Assembly (NCBI GenBank): GCA_945948915.1
Contig: CAMFCQ010000020.1
Span: 1 to 38,291 of the forward strand
Direction of reading: 5' to 3'
DNA: 38,291 nucleotides
Origin: an uncultured Clostridia bacterium
GTDB lineage: Bacteria > Bacillota > Clostridia > Christensenellales > Aristaeellaceae
Part shown: piece by piece, positions 1 to 11,400 of the stretch
How the letters are laid out: each line of letters opens with the position of its first letter
Numbering within the stretch: the stretch's first letter is position 1
Made by a program: the position numbers and the translations under genes
Notes under the pieces: generated by a model
What the model was told of the DNA's origin: nothing
What the model saw: the letters and a program-made list of their open reading frames with translations, nothing else
Database searches by the model: none

Positions 1-934
1 TTTCTGCCTTGTGCATCCCGTCAGCGGCCTCGATCAGCGCTGCCATCCGCTGCTGAAGCTCCCCGGCCTGCCTTGCTACCTCGCGCATCTCCTGTACCAG
101 CGCGTCCCAGGCGGTCGGCTCGTCCTGCGCAACGTCCGGCGTTTCCTCGATCTGCCCGTCCTCGGTGTCATCGCTGTACTCCAGCGCCTTCCAGGTCAGC
201 GGCCCGACCACGCCGTCCACTGTCAGGCCGTGAGATTCCTGGAACATCTTGACCGACAAAAACGTGTCCCCGCCGAAGATGCCGTCCTCGTCAATCTCCG
301 CGCCGTATCGGCCCTTGTTGAGTAGCTGCTGCAGGTAGACCACGTCCTCGCCCTTGCTTCCCTTGCGCAGCGTCGGCAGAACATGGAACGTCCCTGCGGA
401 TTCCAGCTCGTCCTCATCGTACAGACCATCTGGAATGGCGTAGTTCGTCCAGCCGCTGTCCGTCACCCGACCTGTCTGCACCCCTGCGCTGCAGTGGATG
501 ATTTCGCCGCCGCCGATGTGCATGCCTATGTGGGCCATCGTGCTGCCGGTGCGCTTGAATACCGCGCAGACCACGTCCGGCATGGCGCTGATTTCGCCGC
601 GTTCCGACCAGTTGGCAGCATGGTTGTACATGCTTGTCGCGCCCTCGCCTTCGATTTCGATTCCGACCTGACGGAGCAGCCATGCAACAAATCCGCGGCA
701 GTCGTAGGCCAGTCGTCCCTTGTATTTGCAGCCCTCGCAGTTTCCCGCTCCGTCGTTCAGCACCTGGCACGCCTTGTAGATTTTTCCCTTGTAGTCTGGG
801 TTGTAGCCCGCGTACTTCTTCCGCAGCGACGGTGTGCAGGGGTCACCCCACGCGCCGAACACATAGGGGTCTCCCAGGTGCTCCCGGGCCAGTACAGTTA
901 TTTTTTCTGCCCTGTCGTTCATGTGCAACTCCAT
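1..934 (-). CDS. Endolysin, NlpC/P60 endopeptidase with peptidoglycan-binding domain (5' part; gene runs off the window edge)
   Basis: Cell-wall hydrolase that releases progeny, working with the holin at 37733-37939. The 311 codons read here contain an NlpC/P60-type domain with the nucleophile in the motif YDCRGFVAW (Cys79) and the partner His in AHIGMHIGGG (about residue 135), then a peptidoglycan_binding_1 repeat (about 187-252, with DGIFGGDT and DGVVGPLTW), then an acidic linker and a helical tail. There is no stop before base 1. Reading on from base 38291 keeps the frame for another 24 codons including the stop, giving about 335 aa in total. Start: ATG at 934 has AAAGGA 4 nt upstream; the in-frame ATG at 922 with GGAG 6 nt upstream is an equal alternative. 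It lies 16 nt after the tail-fibre gene. Domain assignment rests on visible motifs and order. Confidence 0.88.
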   Translation of the reverse strand, partial: MELHMNDRAEKITVLAREHLGDPYVFGAWGDPCTPSLRKKYAGYNPDYKGKIYKACQVLNDGAGNCEGCKYKGRLAYDCRGFVAWLLRQVGIEIEGEGATSMYNHAANWSERGEISAMPDVVCAVFKRTGSTMAHIGMHIGGGEIIHCSAGVQTGRVTDSGWTNYAIPDGLYDEDELESAGTFHVLPTLRKGSKGEDVVYLQQLLNKGRYGAEIDEDGIFGGDTFLSVKMFQESHGLTVDGVVGPLTWKALEYSDDTEDGQIEETPDVAQDEPTAWDALVQEMREVARQAGELQQRMAALIEAADGMHKAE

Positions 935-950
935 TTCGTCCTTTGATCTG

Positions 951-1658
951 TTATTCCATGTAGTATTGTCCGTTTCTTTCCGTCAGTTCCGTGTCCGATG
1001 CGACGCAGCATGCGGGGCGAAGATAATTGTTGGTTGTCACCGATGCGTTTGCCTCCGCGCCTGTTGTCCCGATCGTCTTGGCAAAGTTGTTCATTCCTCC
1101 AACGACGGATCTTGTCCAATATGCTTTTTCGCTCGTTCCATCCGTTGCGATTCGTGAGGATGCATCCGTAAACCATGAAATGTGCGATCCTTCAACCTGT
1201 ACCCCATCGCCGGTTAATTCCATCGTTGACAGCGCGAAGAAGTTTGCGCTGAAGCTTTCTCCCACCGTGCTGCTGTTTGCGGATTCCCGCACAGGGATTC
1301 CCACAGTCTGAATCTTCTTCCTTGTTGCTTCCGGCAGTGCGTTGAAGAGCAAAGCCATCTGGTTTTTCAGCGTGGAGGTTGAATACCTGTTGTAATACGC
1401 GCTGGAAGGAGCTGAGTTGTGGAAATTGCAATACACGCTCACATTCTTTCTCAGCATTGTTGTCATTCCTGCTCCGTGATGACCGTGCGCAATCACAATG
1501 TATGGCGTGTACTCGGTTTCCATCATGTAAACAACCGTTCCTGTCGGAAGATCACCAATCGCACTGCCTGATTTCCACAGCAATACACCGCCGGATGAAA
1601 TGCTTTTTACCTCTCCTTCCGGGATGACCAGGCTTTTCACGGCTGAAAAATCCATCAT
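951..1658 (-). CDS. Tail fibre / receptor-binding protein, DUF6273-like
   Basis: 235 aa. The N-terminus (IPEGEVKSISSGGVLLW) is the short beta motif often found at the start of Firmicutes phage baseplate or fibre proteins. The rest resembles the DUF6273 fold, ending with the characteristic YWTRSV...LRPACCVAS stretch. It probably sits at the tail tip and contacts the host surface. The ATG overlaps the stop of the upstream fibre gene by 4 nt (ATGA), so the two are probably translationally coupled. The last structural gene before the endolysin is the usual place for a host-recognition protein. The fold is inferred from resemblance, and the receptor is unknown. Confidence 0.7.
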   Translation of the reverse strand: MMDFSAVKSLVIPEGEVKSISSGGVLLWKSGSAIGDLPTGTVVYMMETEYTPYIVIAHGHHGAGMTTMLRKNVSVYCNFHNSAPSSAYYNRYSTSTLKNQMALLFNALPEATRKKIQTVGIPVRESANSSTVGESFSANFFALSTMELTGDGVQVEGSHISWFTDASSRIATDGTSEKAYWTRSVVGGMNNFAKTIGTTGAEANASVTTNNYLRPACCVASDTELTERNGQYYME

Positions 1659-2371
1659 GCCAGGATCACCTGCTTTTCCACCGTCGTCCCGTCTGCCAGC
1701 GTAAACGTCCAGGTTTCCTTGTTTGCTACCTTTCCGTCCACATATGTCTTGACCGCGCCGCCCGACACTGCGTTTGCGCTTCCCTCTGTCACCTGCTGAT
1801 CTACCGTTATCGCCGCACTCTGCAAGTTTTCGATGGCTTTATTCACGCGTCCTACAGCATCGTCCGCTTGATTATTGGCATTTAATGCTGCCTGATTTGC
1901 CTGATTCGCTGCCTCTTGTGCCGCTGCGGCCTGCGTTTGTGCGGCTTGTGCTGCTTTTTCTGCATTGTCTGCCGCCGTCAGCGCCTTGTCACCTGCGGCG
2001 TTGATCTGATCGATCCATGTCCCTGCATACTCCGGCGGTTCTCCCGCCGTTCCCTCGATCCTCCCCAGAATCTTTGTGTCAGACGCCGCTGATACCTTCT
2101 TTTTATCGTCCAGCGTCCCGACGATTTCGATGCTCCCTTTGCCTGGCACTGCCGTGTCTGCGTTTGTGATGGTCCATACCAGATCATTGCCGTCCATCCC
2201 TGTCGATGCGATATAGACCGTATCCTCCGGATTTTTTGCAATCATGGAGACAGACATGCCCGGCCATTTCTCCAGCCACGGAGAAACGTCAAACCTGATT
2301 TTCGTCACGCCGTTTTCCGTTTCCCGTCCGATGATGATTTCCCTTGGCATTTTTGCAACGCTGTAGCTCAT
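1655..2371 (-). CDS. Baseplate / tail-fibre shaft protein with BppU-like N-terminus
   Basis: 238 aa. Residues 1-105 look like the beta-rich N-terminal domain of BppU-type upper baseplate proteins, which attaches fibres to the tail. About residues 115-185 are an Ala/Gln-rich heptad region (NAEKAAQAAQTQAAAAQ) predicted to be a trimeric coiled coil. The C-terminus carries the SANAVSGGAVKTYVD motif common in fibre linkers. GGGAGGGAGACA precedes the ATG. It follows a terminator at 2433-2460, so the fibre-lysis genes depend on read-through or on a promoter I could not identify with confidence. A TATGAT hexamer lies upstream but lacks a good -35. Confidence 0.68.
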   Translation of the reverse strand: MSYSVAKMPREIIIGRETENGVTKIRFDVSPWLEKWPGMSVSMIAKNPEDTVYIASTGMDGNDLVWTITNADTAVPGKGSIEIVGTLDDKKKVSAASDTKILGRIEGTAGEPPEYAGTWIDQINAAGDKALTAADNAEKAAQAAQTQAAAAQEAANQANQAALNANNQADDAVGRVNKAIENLQSAAITVDQQVTEGSANAVSGGAVKTYVDGKVANKETWTFTLADGTTVEKQVILA

Positions 2372-2432
2372 GTGTCTCCCTCCCTGCTTCTTTCGGTTTG
2401 ATCATATCATCCCGTAATCACTTTTCGGAGTC

Positions 2433-2460
2433 GTAAAAGCCCGGAGCGATGCTCCGGGCC
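2433..2460 (-). terminator. Rho-independent terminator after the giant gene
   Basis: On the minus strand a perfect 9-bp stem (GCCCGGAGC/GCTCCGGGC, 3-nt loop) is followed by TTTTA. It lies 6 nt beyond the stop of the 3493-aa gene and 62 nt before the fibre gene. It probably reduces transcription into the fibre and lysis genes. Confidence 0.8.
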
Positions 2461-2465
2461 GGTTG

Positions 2466-5400
2466 TTATTCTGTCAGCCACTTCTGGATGTCCTTCAGCT
2501 TTTTCTCCCGGTCATATCCCAGCACCTGGTAGGCCGTGAGAATTCTCGCCTGCAGATTGGCGTATGCTGTTCTGTTCGTCCTGTACAGCTCCTTCATCTG
2601 CTCTTTGTAGTTTCTTTTAATGCTGTCTGCCAGCGTTTTTTCCGTTACGCCGTGGCTTGTGTACTCCTTGATGACATCCTTCAGATTTTCTCCGGATTCC
2701 AGCGCTGCGTAGAATTCATCATACTTCCTGTATTCCTCCGTCGATTTCCCTGTTTCCTGTGCAAATTTCCAGCTTTTCACCGTCCAGTACGCATCGTTCT
2801 TGTCCTCCTTCAGACCGTAATCTATCAGGATTTTCAGCGCCTTTTCACCATCCACCAGACCTTCCGTCATGATTCCCTTCAGTTCAGACGTCAGCGTTGA
2901 TTTCGTCACGCCATGGGTCAGGTAGTCCTCAATCACCTCTTTCAGATTCTCCCCGGATTCTACCGCCTCTCTGAAATCGTCGTACTTTTTGTAGTCGTTG
3001 GGCTTTCCTCCGTTCTCGTAGGCTTTTACCCATTTATCCACCTCGAAGTACGCCTCGTTTTCGTCTTTCATCAGCCCGTTTTCAACGATGAAGTTCAGTG
3101 CTGTTTCTCCGTCCATCTCACCTTCTGTTACGCGAGCTTTAATCTCATCCTTGATGCCGGATGCCAGTTTCTCCTCGCTCACGCCCTTGCTTTCCAGCAT
3201 GTATGCGGTCAGGCTCTCCGTTTTGTCCTGGTCGCCCCTGACCATAGCGGTCACGATGCGCTCGTAGTACGCGGTGTTCTTGCTGTCATATCCCGGCAGG
3301 TTTTCCGCCATCGCGTATCCCACGTTGGACGCATCCGGCGCCGACCAGTCGGTGCGGAGGATGAGGTTTTTGCCTCTGCGGATTTCCCGCATGATGTTCT
3401 TCACCGGCACGCCGATCAGGTTGGCCCATGTCCCCGCGAAGTTCTCCCAGTCCTTGCTCGTCAGCTCCTTTCCTTCCTTCACCTTTCCACGGAATTTCAG
3501 CGTGTATTTGAGCAGGTCTGAAATGACGGCCATGTCCGCGCGTTCCACGTCGTATCCCTCGCACAGGCTGATGATGTCGCGGATATATGGGATCATGTTC
3601 GCCGGGTTGATGTTGCCCAGCACGTTGCCCGTCGCCCTGTCCGCGTATTTCTCCGCCCAGTTGCGCTCGTCATCATCGTCATTCCATGCCTGCACCAGCG
3701 CCGCCGCGAGGCCCGCGAGGATGTTTGACGCCATCACGCCGCCTACCATCGCCGCGCTTTCCTTTGCTGTGTGCTTTCCTCTGAACGCATCATAGAACAT
3801 GTTGATGGACATCGTCGGCTCTGCCATGAAGGTGGTCGCCATCTTGTGCAGCGCGTTTCTGGATCTCATCAGGTCGCTTTTTGTCAGGATGCTGTCGTAC
3901 ACCTGGGTGTGGTCGATGACATCGTCGAAGCGTTTCCCCACCATGTCGAGGAATTCGTTGCTTGTGGTGTCCATGCCAGGATTCAGCTCCGCGGTTTCCT
4001 TCTTCACCGCCTGCCAGATCAGCCCCCATGCCCACTGGTCAGCCAGGCCAGGCAGCGCGTTTGCCTTGTCCATGGTCAGCTTTCCGGCTTTTTTGATCTG
4101 TTCCCATGTGTCTCCTGCATCTCGGCCCTTCCTCTGTTTCCACAGCTTTCCCCACGCCTGGAGCGCCGTTTCGTCCTCTCCCCGGATGTATTCGCTGGCA
4201 GTCAAGCCAAGGCCCACGTCGAATTTGCCCATGTCCTTGATGATGGCTGTTCCGCTGTGTGCCAGCATCTCGTCCCATACGCCCTTGCTCGGTCTGTAGA
4301 ACGGGTTGTTGAGGAAGTATTTCGGGTTGACCATCGCCATGGCGCGGGCGATTGCGGTCGGCTGCTGCAGCGTGACGGACGCCGACATGCTTACAGCTCC
4401 TCGCTTGAAGGCGCGGATGAGGTAATCCAATCCCTTCATGGCCCGGTTGTCTGACTGTGCTGCGCCGTTCAGATCCTTGAGGAAGTTCATCAGGTAATCC
4501 AGCGTTGTCTTCCCGTATTTCTGCGCGATCAGCTCCCTGTAAGTCTGGATGCTGCCATCCTCCCGCAGCACCTGGAAGTTCAACAGGCGCTTGAGCGCTT
4601 CGATCGGCTGCACCATGGATGCGTATGCCGCCATGGATTGCATGTGATCGACCGCCACCGTTGTGAAATCGTCCATCACCAGCGCCGTCTTTGCGCCCCT
4701 CTGCAGCTTCTTTGTGTAGGATGCATTTTTGACCCTTCCTGTTCCGCTGTCCTGCCCTGCTGCGCCTTCATCTCCGTGCAGATGGCGGTTCATCTGCGAT
4801 GTCTGGAACGGGAAGTAGTAGGGTTCGTTGAATTTCTTGTATCCGAACATCTCCATGCTCGCCTGGTTTCCGTAACCGCCCATGGTGGTGGACAGGTATT
4901 CCACCACTTCGTCCGCGTAGGCCTTCTGTTCTTCCGTCAGCCAGCTTTCTACGGCGGCGATGTCTTTCGCGTCCATCAGGTGCGAGATATCCGTCTGCCG
5001 GACGATGCCGTCCTTCAGCGCCTGCTTGTAGTGGAAACCGCCCACTTTCAGGTGCTCTGTTTTTGTCAGCACATTGGTTCTCTCGCGTTTCGCGGTCGCG
5101 TAGAGCCACATGGCCTGCTCCCTCGTCAGCTCGATTCTGTGCCCCTGCACCGTCGTGAGCGTCAGTTTCCCGTCGTCCATCCACCTGCCGTAATGGTGCT
5201 TCCTCTTGATTGCCTCCACCTCGGCCTTTGCGTCATGGACGATGTGGGCATACCTGGTCTGACCGTCGCGGATGTCGTTGTAGATCTGCATGACCCCGTC
5301 GTTTTCCAGCTGCTCGAAGAAGTAGATTGGCGTCTTGTTCCCGGTTCTGATGAGGGCATCCATGGCCTGCTGTGCCTCGCCCAGCTCGTCTGCCAGCACC

Positions 5401-8400
5401 ACCTTGTCCTTTCTCTCGTTCATCTGCCTTGCGGATGCCTCCGCGAACTGGTCGAAGTTAACCTTCTTTCCGTTGATGAACTGGCGGTTGTGGTTTTCGA
5501 TCATGTACAGCACATTCTCGATGATGTCATTTGCCCGTGCGAGGATCTGGCGTTCCATCTCGTACTTTTCTGTGCTTCTCGCCGTCTTGATGCCCTCTTG
5601 CGCGTATTCCTCGCTCAGCTGCTGCATCTCGTCGATGCTCTGGGCGATTTCATCGTCCCAGTAATAGCTGAAATCATTTTCCTGGTTCAGCAGCTGGCTG
5701 TAGTATTTCTGCAGCATCGCCGTCTGCGTCGGCTCAAAGGCGAAATGAGCCAGATTCCCTTCGGTGAATGTTTTCATCACCATGTCCGTCACATGCTGCA
5801 GCTCCTGGGGCACATGATCACGATCCGTTTCGTTTTTCCTCAGCCTGTTCAGCCGCTTCACGTTCCTGGCAATCCTGTCTCGCATGGTGTTCGCGTTGAC
5901 CTTCGCGCTCCAGTATTCGTTGGCTTCCTGCTTCTGTGCCAGCACCTTCTCCCTGATCTGCTTTGCGGTGTCCGATGTCAGTTCTTTTTCCAGCCTCTGC
6001 TTCTGTTCCCGCAGTTCCATCAGCCTGCGCTGCCTCTCCAGTTCCCGGTAGTAATCAACCGCCTTGCTTGTCAGCTCGCTGTTCCTGACCGCGGCAACCC
6101 ACATGCCGGACGCCCTGTCTGCTGTTCTTTTTGCCCGTTTGAGCGCCTCCTCCACCATCTGTCTTGCGGCTTCGTTCTGTCCTGCGTATTTCTGCATTTC
6201 ATTTCTCAGGTATTCCATGGCCTCCGCGTTCTGTGTCGTTGGCAAATCCGCGGATGCCAGCTCGGCCATCAGCACGCCGATGCTTTCCGCTTCCGTCATG
6301 CCCTCGAACTTGCCTGCGCCTTCGCTGGCTTTTTCCCGCTGGATGGTGTCATACAGCGCCATCGCCATGTCTGTTTCGTTCTCCGTTCCCAGCAGGGCTG
6401 TTACGGATACACCGCCATAGTATTCCGCGCTGCTGGCTTGGCTTCCCAGGTCGCTTCCTCTGTCCGTTACCCGCACATAGGGTGAAAGCGCTCGCTTGTA
6501 CTGCGCAACGGTCAATCCGGCGTTCCTGATCTCCTGCTTGTCCGTTTCCGTCAGGCTGATGACCGGAATCTCCTCCGCAATCATCCGAAGCGTTTCGCTC
6601 CTGTATCTGTAACCGCTGGTGCTGATGATGTCCTGCGCCAGCTCCTTGAGCTGCTCTGCGAAATTCTTCGCGCCCTGCTGACCGTCCTTGGCGTATAGCT
6701 CCGCATAGGCCAGTGCCAGACGGTCTGCAATGACCTTTGCGCTCATGCTGCTGGCGTTGTCTGCTTTCACCTTCTTTGCCGCCTGCTTGAGCTTCTCCTG
6801 GTCAAACAGGCCTCGTGCGACGGCGTTTCTCTGCCCCTGGGCTGCAGCCTCCACCTTTTTGTCCACGTCCTTCAGCTGCTCCGTCAGCCCGTTGATTTCC
6901 TCCACCAGCTTGTCGTGCGCATCGGATACATTGTCCGTCATGTTGTTGATGTACTGGTCTACTACATTTCGTGATGTCGCCATGATGCCTGCGAATCCCT
7001 TGGCGCTTTCCATTCCGGCAACGGTTTTTGCCAGCCTGTCCGCCTGGTTCTTCAGCACCTTCCTGCGGTTTGTGGCCTTCATCAGCTCCTCGCCGGTCGC
7101 CGTTTTGATGATCTCCTCCTGCTCCGCCACGGCCCGCTGCTTCTCCTGCAGCTCCTTCAGCTTGCCCTGGTATCGCTTCAGCAGCTCCACCTCCGTGTCG
7201 TTCATGTAGCTCTTCGGCTTCATCTCGGCGAGGTATTCCCGCACGGATACCGCGTCTGTCTGGTCGCGGGTGGAGTAACGTATGTCTGCTGTTTCCTGGT
7301 CGAAGGTTCCCACATTGTCCGTGGCGGATTTGATCTGTTTCGGTGAGAATACAATGTATGTGTGCACGTTCTCTCTGTTTCCGTTTACCCACCTGTGCCC
7401 ATCATATCCCAGCTCAATCCCGTCGTAGCCGCTTTCCCCTGACAAGAAGAAATCGTTCAGCAACGCTCGCATCTGTCCTCTTATCTTTCTTTCTATCTCT
7501 CCCATCCTTGCAATCAGCTCATCTTCGATGTCTGATAGCTCTTCATATCTTTCTTCAGATGTTTTCTGATTGAACATTTCATCTTCGATGGCCTTGAATT
7601 GCGGATCGAATTCAGCCATCTTCTTGTCAAATTCACTTTGCAGCTTGTCGTACCCTGGAACGTGCTTTCGATACCATGCATTCGCCTCGGAACGGTTCGC
7701 AAATGTCAGAATGTTTTCTGCCCTCAGATAAACAGCCATCTGTTTTGATCCGCCGATTCCAATGTCGTGGTCGTTGTCCTTGAAGAAGATCCCGTTGGGC
7801 GTTTCGCTGTCATTCAGCCCTGCGACAGGATGGTCCGTATTGAACACGGAAAAGTCTGCGGCTGTCTGATGGTAAACAATCTTCGGTGTTCCGTCCGCAT
7901 TGACGACCTTGCTTTTCCCAAACCACCGCTTGAACTGCTGCGTGTTAGTTTGATTTTCAATCATTCTCCTGTTGACTTCTGATCCCGCATCGAATATACT
8001 ATGGATGAGGCCATCCTGCACAGAGCTTCCGGGCAATTGGAGCCCGGCACTTCTATACAGGTTTTGAGCCTCTTTTTTATTCCAGTAATATACGCCGATG
8101 GTGTTTCCTGCACTTGCTTCGTCATTTAACGCATCTGTCAGCATTTTTGTCAAAGCGTTGCCTTTGCCAAAGACAGTCGCAACGGTATTGCTGTCAATAC
8201 GCAGGCTGTTGTTCGTGCTTACACCATTTACATAAACGGGAGCAATGATTTGCTTTCCGTTAATTTTTTCCTCCAAAATCACAACAACACTGTTTTCAGC
8301 ATCTGTATCAGAACGAATCACCGCAACTGGCCTTTTGAGCATTTCCGGCAGTTTTTTCAGCCACGCTTCACCCATGAAGTGATCTACGTCCTTTGTTCCG

Positions 8401-11400
8401 TTGACGATGTAGTCTACATGCGTTTGATTGATCGTCATCGGCAAGTCACCCATGCCAATCTGACGATACAATTCCGGCGTGCGTCCTACAAGCAGAGAAT
8501 CTCCCGTCGGGAAGTTACCGTTTTTCCAATCGTCCACCTGCTTTTCAAACGACTTGCTGTAGTCGTATTTTTCCCTCATGGAGTATTGTTTCACCCTGTC
8601 GTCGGCTTCCATCTGTTCGCCGTCAGGCCCTTGCCACTTGGTCGGTTCCACGCCGTTCTCTCGGAGAATCTCATCAACCTCTGCGCGGCTGAGGATCTTG
8701 TTGACCTTCATCGCGCCTGTGATAACCCACGGTACGGTGCTGGGGTCAGGATTCGTTCTGTAGTGATAGTAGCCATCCACCGGAAGTCTCGGCAGACCTG
8801 CCAGAGAGTGCTGGAATTTTCCGCTTGCGTTGTAGCCGTAGCTCATCGCTTCTTCCTGGTAGTCAACGTCCATGGCGTATTCGCACTCTGCCCAGACAAA
8901 GTTGTAGGGGAACAGTTCCTTCACGCCTGTTGCCTTGTTGAGGCGGTTGAACTGCGATGCCTTGGGGATATCTCCAAGGTGCCAACCCGGACGGAAGGCC
9001 AGAGAGCCTGATCCTCCCTGCGTTCCCTTGCCGCCAGCCTTTACCTGAAGACGCCCTGTCTTGGAAGGAGGAGCAGCAGCACCTACATCAGCGTTCAGCC
9101 ATACGCCGACAGGCGTGTCCGCTCCGCCCGGATTCGCTACCATGGGCGGGTATAGCTTGCCGTTTTTCTCAAAGAACACCTTGTACGCGATGCCTGTCTT
9201 CTTGGGCGGGTCTTCCTCGCGGATAGAGAACTTCGTATTCCCGTCCGACAGTTCGCCAGCCTCTACCCCCGTCTGCTGCTCCTGCGCCATGGCGGTGCCG
9301 TTCATCGCCGGGATCGTGTCCTCCATGCCCGCGTCCCACAGCTCCTGCAAATCGTCGATGTACTTCATCAGACCGTCCGCCATCTCCCGCAGCGCTGCGG
9401 CTTCCCTGTGGCTCCTGCCGATGCCCAGTGTGCGGAAGATTGCCTTTACCTTCTCCGCGAATCCCTGCACAAAGTCCTGTACCTTCTTTTTCAGTCCCGT
9501 GTCCAGGCGCTTGGTGAAAGCGCTGTCCTGCAGCATGTACTCGGATGCGTCCGCCACAACCTCCGCCTCCGCGCCCATGCGGGTCAGCTTCCGTCCTTCC
9601 TTCGATGCGTTCTTGATCTTTTCCCGCACAAGCTCCGTCCAGCTCTGTCCGTTCTCCTTCAGCCTGGCCTTCACCGCCGCCTTGTATTTTGCGTATCCCT
9701 CCGCTGATGTCGCTTCCATGTGGTGGGTCAGCTCGTGTGCAAGCGTCATATTCATCGCATATCCGATGGTGTTGTTTTCCTTCCCCGTCTGGATGCCCTG
9801 CGCTGTCGCCGCGCCGCTGTTGATGTCCAGATAGATCGTGTGGGTTGTCTCGTCGTACATGCCGTTTGCGATCTGCTGCACGTTCTGCGCGTCGCTCTCG
9901 TACAGCACCACGTTGACCTTCATTTCCCTGGCGAATGCCTGCACAACCTCCACCGTGGTTCTCTGGCTCTCTGTCATGCCCTCCAGCGCCCCGGAAAGGG
10001 CCTCCTGATCGCCTGTTCCTCTGATGGCATTGTTATCCCTTACCACGCCCAGCCAGGCCACCGTGCCCTCCGCAGCGTCCCTGACGCGCTGCGCTTTCGC
10101 CACCCGGTTTGCCTCTGCTTCTTCTCCTTCCTTCTTCGCCTGCTCATAAACGGCCTGCTGTACGTCATCCTGCAGCAGACCCCGCTGCGCTTCGATGCCC
10201 GCAAATCCCGCGCTGTATACCTCCTCAAAGCTGTCGATGAAGTTTCCTGCGTCGCCTCCCTGCTTGTTGTAGGCGGTCATCAGCGTGTTTGCTTCCGCTT
10301 CGCTCATATTGTGCTTCGCGCTTGACACATATTCGATGATGGTGGCTGTCCCGTAGCCTCCCTCTGTTTTCATGTCATCGATTTCAATGGTCGTTTCTCC
10401 GCTTTCCGTTTCGACCACCGCCTGCATGCCGTCGTTTGTCTTTTTGAATCGCAGGAAGGTTCCCTTGGCTTCCTCTCCGCTTTCGGAGAATGTGACCTCC
10501 TTTGAGGTGCTTCCCTTCGCCTTGTAGTCTGTTTTCCCCTCTGTCTTCTGCTTTGCCTTTTCCTGCGCTGCTTGGACGTCCGGGCTTTGCTCCTTTGCGA
10601 ACGCGGATGCCAGATCGATCTGCTTTGCCGTCACGTCCCTTGTCTGAAGGGCGTTTTTGATTGCCGCCTTTGTCTGCCAGGACGCTCCCGTTCGGTTCTC
10701 TTCTCCTTCCGCAATCGGCTTTGCCAGCTCCTTGACCACCTGGCTCGCGTTCCCGTCCCATTTTACCCGTGCTTTTTCGATGGCGGACAGCTCCTGTCCG
10801 AAGGCAATCTTCCGTACAGCCGCCTTGTTCTTGATGGCTGTATTCCGATCGCTCCCCAGCTCCACCATGCGCTCCTCGATGGCGTCCTCCATCACCTGAT
10901 TGGTGATCGCGGATTGCTCCTCCGTCAGCTCCTGCTCCAACTGGAACGACAGCATGCCAAGCTGCGGAAGGCTTGCCTTCTTGCCTCCCGCTGTTTTCTG
11001 CCTGATTTCCTTTGCCGTCTCTGCGGCCTTTGATGTTTCCCCCATGCTCTCCGCGATGGAAAGAATCTTCTCCACGCTGCCGTTGCTGGTGATGGTCTTT
11101 CCGCTCTTGACGTTCCGTCCCCTGATGCTCATCGCGCCGGGCGTTCCCATCATGCCGGAGGAAATGGCGGTGGTAATCCATGTTTCGGTCAGCCCCTGCC
11201 AGAATTCCTCGCCGCTCTTGATTTGCGGCTCATAGTCAAACAGGAAGCCAACCGCCATCTCCAGCACATCCTCGGAGAGGTAGTTGATTGTTTCCTCACC
11301 CAGCTCCGATGCAAGGAGCGTCTTGATATAGTCCAGCGCCTTGGCCTGTCCCATGTCAAAGAGCTTGTCCAGGCCAATCTTCTCCGTGCCCATCTCAAGG

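Noticed and set aside
4638-6485. 615-codon plus-strand open frame opposite the giant gene
   Set aside because: It lies wholly antisense to a protein with clear domains. It is a shadow frame caused by GC-rich codon use, with no RBS or motif.
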